From Chitinophaga pinensis (GTDB lineage Bacteria; Bacteroidota; Bacteroidia; NS11-12g; UBA9320), in contig CAMDSC010000007.1 in the NCBI GenBank assembly GCA_945907065.1, positions 1 to 64,000 on the forward strand: 64,000 nt of DNA. The letters are read 5' to 3'. The position numbers were made by a program, and so were the translations under genes. Positions 42,511 through 49,761 of this stretch are shown in pieces (within the stretch, counting starts at the first letter, position 1; each line of letters begins with the position of its first letter). The notes beneath the pieces are model-generated. The model searched no databases. It was not told the origin of the DNA and worked only from the letters and a program-made list of their open reading frames with translations.

Positions 42511-42999
42511 TTAGTTTAGCGAAGCTGACTTTAAGTTTTCCTCCACAAGTTTCATTTGCTGATCCTTGTTTTCAAATTCTTTCTTTAACACAGTTTCAGC
42601 CATCTGAATACTTAGGCTTACCACTTGTTTTTTAAGTTCAGCAATAGCTGCAGATTTTTCATTTTCAATTTCCTGCTTAGCTTTTGCCATAATACGTTGC
42701 TCTTCTTCCACCGCTGATTTACGTGCTTTCGTTACTATATCTTCACCAATTTCTTTGGCTTCTTTTAGCATCTTTTCACGTTCTACACGGGCTTCGGCCA
42801 AAAATTTCTCGTTGTCGGCTTTAAGCTGAGAAAGTTGTGCATTGGCACTTTCGGCAGATTTTAATGAATCTGAAATAAAATCCTCACGGTCCTTAAGCGA
42901 TTTTAAAATTGGAGCCCATGCCATTTTTTTCAATAGCATCAACACAATCAAAAACGCGATTGTAGTCCAGAGAATGGTACCTAATCCGGCTGATAACAT
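42511..42999 (-). CDS. atpF: ATP synthase F0 subunit b
   Basis: The peripheral stalk. The 162-residue protein has a single N-terminal membrane helix (GTILWTTIAFLIVLMLLKKMAW) and a long charged amphipathic helix (about 35-160) rich in Glu, Lys and Ala, as required for the b dimer. APILKSLKDREDFISDSLKSAE after the helix is the family junction. The gap to atpE holds a long hairpin (43036-43069). Confidence 0.95.
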   Translation of the reverse strand: MLSAGLGTILWTTIAFLIVLMLLKKMAWAPILKSLKDREDFISDSLKSAESANAQLSQLKADNEKFLAEARVEREKMLKEAKEIGEDIVTKARKSAVEEEQRIMAKAKQEIENEKSAAIAELKKQVVSLSIQMAETVLKKEFENKDQQMKLVEENLKSASLN

Positions 43000-43035
43000 G
43001 TTTGTTTAATGTTAAATTGTTTAAAAAAAAGTTTA

Positions 43036-43069
43036 AGCTTTAATCCCGACTTGTGTCGAGACTAAAGCT
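43036..43069 (-). promoter_or_regulatory. Intercistronic hairpin between atpE and atpF
   Basis: AGCTTTA / TAAAGCT outer arms and a TCCCGAC / GTCGAGA inner arm with few mismatches form a stem of about 14 pairs. On the minus strand it is followed by a run of eight T after TAAAC, so it could partly terminate or stabilise the atpE end of the message and raise subunit c output over b. Confidence 0.6.
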
Positions 43070-43077
43070 ATTTTTAA

Positions 43078-43365
<288 letters not shown>

Positions 43366-44523
43366 TTAATGGTGTGGTTCTTCTAAAGCTGAGCCAAAAT
43401 ATGAGGCTGCCAAAAGCGTGAACACATACGCTTGTAAAAATGCTACTAGTAGCTCAATAAAATACATGAATACCATGAATGCTACCGAACCTATTCCTAC
43501 TCCATAACCAGCTCCTGCACTGGTTGCGCCAAATATAAATATCAAAGCTGTAAGGGCTAAAAATACAATATGGCCTGCGGTCATGTTTGCGGTTAAACGA
43601 ATCATTAATACCAATGGTTTCATAAAAAGGCCAATAATTTCGATGGGTACTAAAATGAATTTAATAGGTAATGGAACACCATGTGGCCATAAAATATGTG
43701 TCCAATAATATCCTTTCCCGTTTACAGTTGTAATTATAAAAACAATAGTTGCTAAAACTATAGTTACCCCAAGGGTTCCCATAATATTAAAGCCGCCAAT
43801 AAAAGGAATCATTCCTAAAATATTAGCTACCCATATAAAAAAGAAAGTAGTTAATAAAAATGGCATAAAACGATGGGCGTGTTTTGGGCCAATAGCAGGT
43901 ATAACAACTTCGTCTCTTATAAATAGTACTAATGGTTCTAATAATCCTTGAACTCCATTAGGAGCCATATTTGGGTTCTTTTTGTATTTGCGGGCTGCAC
44001 CGCCAAATAACACTAACAATATGGTAATGGTGATGAACATACCAACAACACTTTTGGTTGGTGATAAATCTAAAACTGATTGATTAGTTACTTTACCCTC
44101 AGCATTAAATGAAATTCCTTCTGCCCCTTCGGCTTTATATATTTTTTCACCTTGCAATACATAACCATCATGCTCATAGTAATGCTGATGCTTACCGTTA
44201 AACTCTATATTTTTTTTGTTATGATAAAAATGAGAAGCAGAAAAACATTTAAAACCTGTTTCGTTTTTAATTATTACAGGAAGATAAAATGAATAATGGC
44301 TTTCGTTTGGTTTTCCTTCGTTTAATGTAAAAAAATGAATTTCATGTGCATCGGTAATGTGATGAATAATCATTTCACCAGCGTCAAATTTTTGTTCGTG
44401 TGAAACTTCTTTAGAATGAGCTTCTGTAGCTGCAGTTTCATGCGAAATAGTATCATGCGAAGCAAACGACACTAATGAAAAAAGCGTAAAAAGAACAAAT
44501 GCTACGTTTCTTTTAAAATTCAT
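43366..44523 (-). CDS. atpB: ATP synthase F0 subunit a, with N-terminal periplasmic extension
   Basis: The stator channel of F0. I choose the ATG at 44523 (385 residues), because it begins with a signal-like segment (MNFKRNVAFVLFTLFSLVSFAS); the frame is open further out, but only with non-family sequence that overlaps the upstream gene. The first 130 residues form a His/Glu-rich soluble domain (DTISHETAATEAHSKEVSHEQ), known in the phylum. The membrane part starts around SPTKSVVGMFITITILL. The essential Arg is in LVLMIRLTANMTAGHIV, and the end GSVAFMVFMYFIELLVAFLQAYVFTLLAASYFG is canonical. It follows the AtpI-like gene by 31 bases. Confidence 0.94.
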   Translation of the reverse strand: MNFKRNVAFVLFTLFSLVSFASHDTISHETAATEAHSKEVSHEQKFDAGEMIIHHITDAHEIHFFTLNEGKPNESHYSFYLPVIIKNETGFKCFSASHFYHNKKNIEFNGKHQHYYEHDGYVLQGEKIYKAEGAEGISFNAEGKVTNQSVLDLSPTKSVVGMFITITILLVLFGGAARKYKKNPNMAPNGVQGLLEPLVLFIRDEVVIPAIGPKHAHRFMPFLLTTFFFIWVANILGMIPFIGGFNIMGTLGVTIVLATIVFIITTVNGKGYYWTHILWPHGVPLPIKFILVPIEIIGLFMKPLVLMIRLTANMTAGHIVFLALTALIFIFGATSAGAGYGVGIGSVAFMVFMYFIELLVAFLQAYVFTLLAASYFGSALEEPHH

Positions 44524-44554
44524 ATTTGAGATAAAAATCTGTTTTTCAGTTACT

Positions 44555-44944
44555 TTAAGATTCAAGGCCATCCTTTTTATCGGTGCGCAATTTATGTAGT
44601 AAAAACTTAATTTCAAATACTGTGAAAAATAAATATAAAATAAAAAAATAAATGATGAAAAACGTGTTCCTTTCTTTGGCTGTAACCCAATAAATAACCA
44701 CGAATAAAACACAGAACATCATCCGTAATCCTACCCCGCCCATTACACCGGTCACAAACCGTGAGCCGCTTTTGGCAGCTGATTTCAATGATAACCTTGT
44801 TAAAACCGTAGTAAGTATGGCGAAAAAGGTCAAAGCTATCCAGCCAATTAAGCCGATATTTGTTAAACCGGTTGTATCAGAAATAAAGAGGATTGCCCCA
44901 CAAACAAGGGATATTAAAAAAAGTTGGGTATAAAATTTTGACAT
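44555..44944 (-). CDS. AtpI-like membrane protein, first gene of the ATP synthase core operon
   Basis: A 129-residue protein with four membrane helices (FYTQLFLISLVCGAILFIS, NIGLIGWIALTFFAILTTVL, GVGLRMMFCVLFVVIYWVTA, TFFIIYFFILYLFFTVFEI) and a basic tail (KLRTDKKDGLES). It takes the place AtpI has in other operons, just before atpB, and may help c-ring assembly or ion supply. I choose the ATG at 44944, because the frame further out adds only Pro/Phe-rich residues and the promoter lies there. The family is recognised by position more than by sequence. Confidence 0.72.
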   Translation of the reverse strand: MSKFYTQLFLISLVCGAILFISDTTGLTNIGLIGWIALTFFAILTTVLTRLSLKSAAKSGSRFVTGVMGGVGLRMMFCVLFVVIYWVTAKERNTFFIIYFFILYLFFTVFEIKFLLHKLRTDKKDGLES

Positions 44945-44959
44945 AGGGAATTGGAGGGG

Positions 44960-44989
44960 CAAAGGTAAGGGGATGAAGCTAAAAGGCAA
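44960..44989 (-). promoter_or_regulatory. Promoter of the atp core operon
   Basis: On the minus strand TTG (44987-44989) and TACCTTTG (44960-44967) are separated by exactly 19 bp, a full match to the Bacteroidota consensus. Its -7 element ends 15 nt before the ATG at 44944. The core genes can therefore be expressed independently of atpZ, which lies 3.1 kb upstream beyond the nuclease gene. Confidence 0.75.
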
Positions 44990-45091
44990 ACATGAAATAA
45001 AGTGGTTATTAATGATCTTTCTTTAACATTTTAATAGCCAAAAAACTCTGTAAGATAATTTGACCATAACCTTCCTTTAAGTTGTGGTAAG

Positions 45092-45099
45092 TAATTTTG
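45092..45099 (+). promoter_or_regulatory. Candidate -7 element for the nuclease gene
   Basis: TAATTTTG matches TAnnTTTG, 19 nt before the ATG at 45119. No -33 TTG at 19 bp. It is divergent from the atp promoter, about 100 bp away. Confidence 0.45.
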
Positions 45100-45118
45100 C
45101 AGAAAATTTTACTACTAA

Positions 45119-48028
45119 ATGAAAACATTTTTTACTCTCTCAATCCTCGCTTTATCCCAACTGTGTTTTGGCCAAAAATTAATTGGTAAATGGGGCTTCG
45201 ACAATTCTTCCTATACCATTGATACCGGTCAGGGAAGCATTGCTGCCGAAGGTGGTGCAGCATTTACCTCTTTTGTAGCCGGAAACCCTTCTACAGGAAA
45301 ATCTTTTGGAACAAATACCTATCCTACCCAATCTCAAAGTAATGAAAAGGCAGGGATTAGAATTAAATTTTCTACCCAGGGATATAAAGATATTAGTTTC
45401 AGTTTTGAACAATACAACAGCAATACGGCTTCTAAAAAAACAATGATATTCGCATCGGCTGATGGAAATAGTTTTACAAAGGTGGACAGCCTAATAATTG
45501 CAGCAGGCTCCGCCTGGTTCACTAAAACTATCGACCTAAAATCATTTACTTCCTTAAACAATAAATCAGAAATTCATATCCTTTTGGTTTCTTCTTTTAT
45601 TGGAACACAGTATGTTGCCACCGGTTCTACCAGCACTTATGGCACCGCAGGGACATGGCGGTTTGATAATATCCGGTTTTGGGGAACTGAAGATAAAGCA
45701 CCATCTATTAAACCTAAATTAAACATCAGTTCTAACAAATCATCCTTATCAGAATCTAAATCAGACACGGCAACTATTACCTTTACATTAAGCGATACCG
45801 CTTTAGTAAATTTAAAAAATAAAATAACCTTTACCGGAACAGGAATTGGTTCAGGCGACTATATGTGGCTGGGAACCGATACCATAAATATTCCCAAGGG
45901 CAATTTGAGTGCTACTTTACAATTAAAAATTAAAGATGATACAGAAGTGGAATCATTGGAAACCGGGGATATTTCAATAATAAACCTCGATACAAATGTA
46001 ACAAAAGGTACCAGCCTCAAAATATCTTTAGTGGATGATGATATGCAAAGTACATTGATATGGGCGGTTCAGGGCAAAGGTGCTGCAAGTGTAATGGTAA
46101 ATTCAACGGTTGCGGTTGAAGGGGTTGTAATAGCCGATCTTCAGGGAACCAATGAACAAGGCGGTTATTATATTCAGGATAAAAACCCGGATACTGACCC
46201 TGAAACCTCAGAGGGCATTTTTATTAAAGATTTAACTTTTAATGTGGCAGAAGGGGATTTAGTAAAAGTTACAGGTAAAGTACTGGAAGAATTTGGGCAA
46301 ACTATTCTTACACAAGTCAGTTCAGTTAACATTCTTTCAAAAAATAATACTGTTCAGGTAGTCAACATTCAGTTTCCCCTTGATTCAGTGAATGTGTATG
46401 AAAGATATGAGGGTATGAAAATAAAAATAACCCAGCAACTGACGGTTACTGAAAACTACCAGTTAGGCCGATATGGTGAAATAACAGCTTCTGTTAATGG
46501 AAGGCTTTTCAATCCAAGCAATTCTATTGACCCGAATGATAATTCTAAGGAAGGAAATACATTTTCAGGTAGGTCTAATGTATCAGTTTTATTAGCGCAG
46601 CAATCGCTTAACAACCGCAGCAAAATCCTTATCTGTGATAAATTATCTATCCAAAACCCTAATCCTGTTCCGTTTATTGACCCAATAGAAAAGACGTTGC
46701 GAAGCGGCTCAACGATTGATACCCTAACAGGTGTGCTTGGTTATGGTTTTAGTTTTTATAGGGTTTATCCAGCCGGGGGTCAATTAAAAATAAACTATGC
46801 TACACGTCCCGCCGCCCCAACAATTAACGGAGCTAATGTAAAGGTGGTTGGAATGAATGTGTTGAATTATTTTAATGGTGATGGTATGGGTGGAGGTTTT
46901 CCAACGCCAAGAGGTGCAGCCACTTTACCAGAATTTGTGAGACAAAAAGCAAAGATAGTAGCAGCTATAAAAGCCCTGGATGCCGATGTGTTAGGCCTTA
47001 TGGAAATGGAACATGATGGAGATAGTACCTCATCGGCTATTAAGGATTTGGTAACGAGTATTAATTCAGCTTATGGCAACACGGTGTATGATTATATACG
47101 CGATTCGAAAGGTACCAACGGCAACCCAGGAACAGATGCCATAAAGGTTGCACTGATATATAAACCTTCGGTTTTAACTCCTTTTGGCCCATCAAAAAGC
47201 CATAACGATGCCTCATTTTCATTATTGGGCCGTCCGCCTTTGGCCCAAACCTTTACGTTAAAGAGTAACTCAGAAAAATTTACCGTAATCGTGAACCATT
47301 TCAAATCTAAAAGTTGTGCCGCATCACCAGCCGACCCGCTTGACCTTGACCAATTGGATGGACAAGGATGTTTTAACGCAACACGAAAAAAACAATCGGC
47401 AGCCTTATTGACTTTCATTTCCACTTTAGTACAACAAACCAATGATAGTGATATTGTTTCAATAGGCGATTACAATTCTTACGGTGAAGAAGACCCATTG
47501 GATATTTTGAAAGCTGCGAGTTTGAAAAGCCTTGCCGGTGAAACCTATTCCTATGTTTTTGATGCCCAGTGCGGCTCATTGGATCATGGATTTGCTACTC
47601 CAAGTATGTTTAAGCAAATGACAAGCGCTACCAAATGGCATGTAAACTGTGATGAACCTTTAATTATTGATTATACCCTTACTTTTAAAACCCAAGACTT
47701 ATATTCACCTATAGCTTATCGTTCATCAGACCACGATCCTCTTATAGCCGGTTTTAACTTAGCAAAAAAGGCTCCTGTTGGAATTGAAACAAGCAAAAAC
47801 TCCGGTTTTAAAATCTACCCAAATCCAAACAATGGTAATTTTACTATTGATATAAAAGATTTGGGAACATCTTCACTAAGCATTTATAATGTAACCGGTA
47901 AATTAATTTATTCAAATGATGCATTACAAGGAATAAGCGAAATCAAGGCTGAATTGAATTCAGGCTTATATTTTATCGTGATAGAAAGCCTTGGAAAAAA
48001 AATAACAGATAAACTGTTTATTCGTTAG
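45119..48028 (+). CDS. Extracellular endonuclease (ExeM/NucH-like) with T9SS sorting domain
   Basis: A secreted DNase of 969 residues. The signal peptide (MKTFFTLSILALSQLCFGQ) is followed by a jelly-roll module (about 20-195), a Calx-beta-like domain (about 200-305, DTATITFTLSDTALVN and DDTEVESLETGDISIINLD), an OB-fold module (about 310-430, GVVIADLQGTNEQGGYYIQD) and an endonuclease/exonuclease/phosphatase domain (about 575-890). The last has KVVGMNVLNYFNGDG, the metal-binding Glu in DVLGLMEMEHDG, VNHFKSKSCAASP, SIGDYNSYGEEDPLDIL and the C-terminal catalytic YRSSDHDPLIAGF. A T9SS type A sorting domain (KIYPNPNNGNFTIDI) ends it. It may scavenge phosphate or nucleotides, or degrade biofilm DNA. 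It lies in opposite orientation inside the atp gene group. Confidence 0.92.
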   Translation: MKTFFTLSILALSQLCFGQKLIGKWGFDNSSYTIDTGQGSIAAEGGAAFTSFVAGNPSTGKSFGTNTYPTQSQSNEKAGIRIKFSTQGYKDISFSFEQYNSNTASKKTMIFASADGNSFTKVDSLIIAAGSAWFTKTIDLKSFTSLNNKSEIHILLVSSFIGTQYVATGSTSTYGTAGTWRFDNIRFWGTEDKAPSIKPKLNISSNKSSLSESKSDTATITFTLSDTALVNLKNKITFTGTGIGSGDYMWLGTDTINIPKGNLSATLQLKIKDDTEVESLETGDISIINLDTNVTKGTSLKISLVDDDMQSTLIWAVQGKGAASVMVNSTVAVEGVVIADLQGTNEQGGYYIQDKNPDTDPETSEGIFIKDLTFNVAEGDLVKVTGKVLEEFGQTILTQVSSVNILSKNNTVQVVNIQFPLDSVNVYERYEGMKIKITQQLTVTENYQLGRYGEITASVNGRLFNPSNSIDPNDNSKEGNTFSGRSNVSVLLAQQSLNNRSKILICDKLSIQNPNPVPFIDPIEKTLRSGSTIDTLTGVLGYGFSFYRVYPAGGQLKINYATRPAAPTINGANVKVVGMNVLNYFNGDGMGGGFPTPRGAATLPEFVRQKAKIVAAIKALDADVLGLMEMEHDGDSTSSAIKDLVTSINSAYGNTVYDYIRDSKGTNGNPGTDAIKVALIYKPSVLTPFGPSKSHNDASFSLLGRPPLAQTFTLKSNSEKFTVIVNHFKSKSCAASPADPLDLDQLDGQGCFNATRKKQSAALLTFISTLVQQTNDSDIVSIGDYNSYGEEDPLDILKAASLKSLAGETYSYVFDAQCGSLDHGFATPSMFKQMTSATKWHVNCDEPLIIDYTLTFKTQDLYSPIAYRSSDHDPLIAGFNLAKKAPVGIETSKNSGFKIYPNPNNGNFTIDIKDLGTSSLSIYNVTGKLIYSNDALQGISEIKAELNSGLYFIVIESLGKKITDKLFIR

Positions 48029-48036
48029 AAGTCATA

Positions 48037-48237
48037 TTATTTCTTCGAAAAATCCTTAATCAATTTATACATAATACCCACCAAGCCTAGCAACATGGCC
48101 GAAATAGTGAACCAAGGGGTTTTTGTTTTGAAATAACTGTCGCCCTTGCGGCCAAGCCAAGTAAACAGTAGAAGCGTTCCTATCATTTGCAAAGCAAGAC
48201 CGCTGTATTTAAGGAAGGAGTTGGGTTGTTTGTCCAT
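48037..48237 (-). CDS. atpZ: AtpZ/AtpI family small membrane protein
   Basis: A 66-residue protein with two membrane helices (LALQMIGTLLLFTWLGRKGD and ISAMLLGLVGIMYKLIKDF). FLKYSGLALQMIGTLLLFTWLGRKGDSYF is the AtpZ signature, including the Gly-Arg-Lys turn. In the family it accompanies ATP synthase operons. Here it lies 3.1 kb upstream of the AtpI-like gene, with an oppositely oriented nuclease gene between. Its stop is nine bases from the nuclease stop (tail to tail). Confidence 0.85.
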   Translation of the reverse strand: MDKQPNSFLKYSGLALQMIGTLLLFTWLGRKGDSYFKTKTPWFTISAMLLGLVGIMYKLIKDFSKK

Positions 48238-48284
48238 TTATTTAATGGTTACTGAGTTATTAGGTTATTGGTTTTCACCGCCTC

Positions 48285-48644
48285 TCACTGCTCGTGCATG
48301 TGGCAGCTTCCGTTAAATTCTCCTCCGGATTCTATCACCATTTTGGAAGTAGAAATATTGCCGTCGATATGGCCTGAAGCTTTTAAAAAAAGTATGTCCG
48401 ATATTGTTAAATTTCCTTTAATAGCCCCTGAAACATCCGCACTGTTAGCCGACACATCGCCATCTATTGAGCCCGAAGTGCCCAAAACCATTTTGGATTT
48501 GGTAATCACATTTCCGATGACTCTTCCGTCAATTCTAATATCCCCGTCCGAATTTATATTTCCTTTTATTTCGGTTCCGTCACCTACCAAATTAAGAACT
48601 AATCCGGGACCAAAGGTGGCTACTTTTTCTTGTTTACCAAACAT
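48285..48644 (-). CDS. Bactofilin
   Basis: A cytoskeletal scaffold protein that polymerises through a beta-helix. The 119 residues show the bactofilin core: NLVGDGTEIKGNINSDGDIRIDGRVIGNVITKSKMVLGTSGSIDGDVSANSADVSGAIKGNLTISDILFLKASGHIDGNISTSKMVIESGGEFNGSC is a run of six to seven turns with repeated GxIxGxI. The short N-terminal tail (MFGKQEKVATFGPG) and the end CHMHEQ are usual. It lies between the M23 peptidase gene and atpZ; the grouping with a LytM peptidase is frequent and points to a role in local cell-wall shaping. Confidence 0.94.
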   Translation of the reverse strand: MFGKQEKVATFGPGLVLNLVGDGTEIKGNINSDGDIRIDGRVIGNVITKSKMVLGTSGSIDGDVSANSADVSGAIKGNLTISDILFLKASGHIDGNISTSKMVIESGGEFNGSCHMHEQ

Positions 48645-48660
48645 AGCGGCGAAGATAATA

Positions 48661-48741
48661 AAAGTTATAAGTTAAAAACTAAAAGTTAAAAGTTGGCGGA
48701 TTAAAAAGTTATAAGTTAAAAACTAAAAGTTAGCAGATTAA
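48661..48741. repeat. Imperfect tandem repeat between bactofilin and M23 genes
   Basis: Two head-to-tail copies, 44 bp (48661-48704) and 37 bp (48705-48741). The second lacks an internal stretch. The core is AAAGTTATAAGTTAAAAACT. It fills the gap between the two genes and overlaps the M23 stop. Confidence 0.65.
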
Positions 48742-49592
48742 AATAAAATAAAATCCTTTGGATTTACTGGTATTCCTTTTTGCCAAAGCTCAAAATGAAG
48801 ATGATAGCCGGATGAAAGCTCCCCTGTATTGCCAACCAACGCTACTGGTTCACCGGCACTCACATAATTTCCATCTTTTTTCAATAAGGCTGAATTGTGT
48901 TTGTATACGGAAATTAGATCATTGGGATGTTGTATTACAATGGTATTACCACTTTCAGGTGTCCATGTGCTTAAAATAACTGTTCCATTAAGCACACTTT
49001 TAATTGCGCTGTTTTTGGGTGCAGCAATATCCAAGGCATAATGATTCTTTTTAATATTGAAGGTATCGGTTATAAATCCTTGTAATGGCGTATACATGGT
49101 ATTGCCGGTATAAGCCACAATATCCATTTCATTTATATCCCCGTTTTCCAGTTGCTTGCGCAATTCTTGTTCTTCAGGACTAATATTATCTAAATCTACA
49201 TTGTTACCAAGATCTGCCGAATCAGCCTTTGGAGCATTCCTATATATTGAATCACGACCCATTAAAATATTAAGCAGGTTATTTCTTTCTTTATCTATAG
49301 TTTGAATTTTTTGGTCCAATGAGTCTTTTAAATGATTTAATTTTAAATATTCTACTTTATAACTGTCACCTGAACCACTGCCATAAACGTATTCACGCAA
49401 AGGTGTTCGGGTTAAAAGTAATAATATGACCATCGTAAATAATACAATGATACTACTCAAAATTAATAACAAATTGAGTGGAGTAAGGATAATGCTAAAC
49501 TTATCTTCCCAGGTTTCACGATTTCGCAAAACAAGAATATAATGAGTACGGCTTTTTACTGCTATATAATTTCTAAAGTCTTTAAAATTCAT
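48738..49592 (-). CDS. Membrane-anchored M23 family metallopeptidase (LytM domain)
   Basis: A murein peptidase of 284 residues. A short cytoplasmic part is followed by a membrane helix (about 38-61, LLLILSSIIVLFTMVILLLL), a coiled coil (about 80-115) and a LytM domain (about 155-284). The zinc ligands are visible in KNHYALDIAAP (His and Asp) and SGYHLHFELWQKG (HLHFE). This is the complete active-site set, so the enzyme should be active on peptide cross-links. It is next to bactofilin, so it probably acts in cell shape or division. Confidence 0.92.
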   Translation of the reverse strand: MNFKDFRNYIAVKSRTHYILVLRNRETWEDKFSIILTPLNLLLILSSIIVLFTMVILLLLTRTPLREYVYGSGSGDSYKVEYLKLNHLKDSLDQKIQTIDKERNNLLNILMGRDSIYRNAPKADSADLGNNVDLDNISPEEQELRKQLENGDINEMDIVAYTGNTMYTPLQGFITDTFNIKKNHYALDIAAPKNSAIKSVLNGTVILSTWTPESGNTIVIQHPNDLISVYKHNSALLKKDGNYVSAGEPVALVGNTGELSSGYHLHFELWQKGIPVNPKDFILF

Positions 49593-49709
49593 TTATTACT
49601 ATTTAAATATTAATCCAAATACCTTAATTAATAAAAACCAATTACTGGGAATTTCATAATCAGGTAAAATTCAATTAAGGAATGTTAAAAATATTACGGT
49701 TTAAAGAAA

Positions 49710-49717
49710 TATTTTTG
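49710..49717 (+). promoter_or_regulatory. Candidate -7 element for porW
   Basis: TATTTTTG matches TAnnTTTG, 44 nt before the TTG start at 49762. No -33 TTG at 19 bp. Confidence 0.42.
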
Positions 49718-49761
49718 CGGTTACAAAGTTATATACTTAGTAGATAATAAATAATCCTGAT

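Noticed and set aside
44523-44712. atpB starting at 44712
   Set aside because: The extra residues overlap the AtpI-like gene and are not family-like. The signal-like segment begins at 44523.
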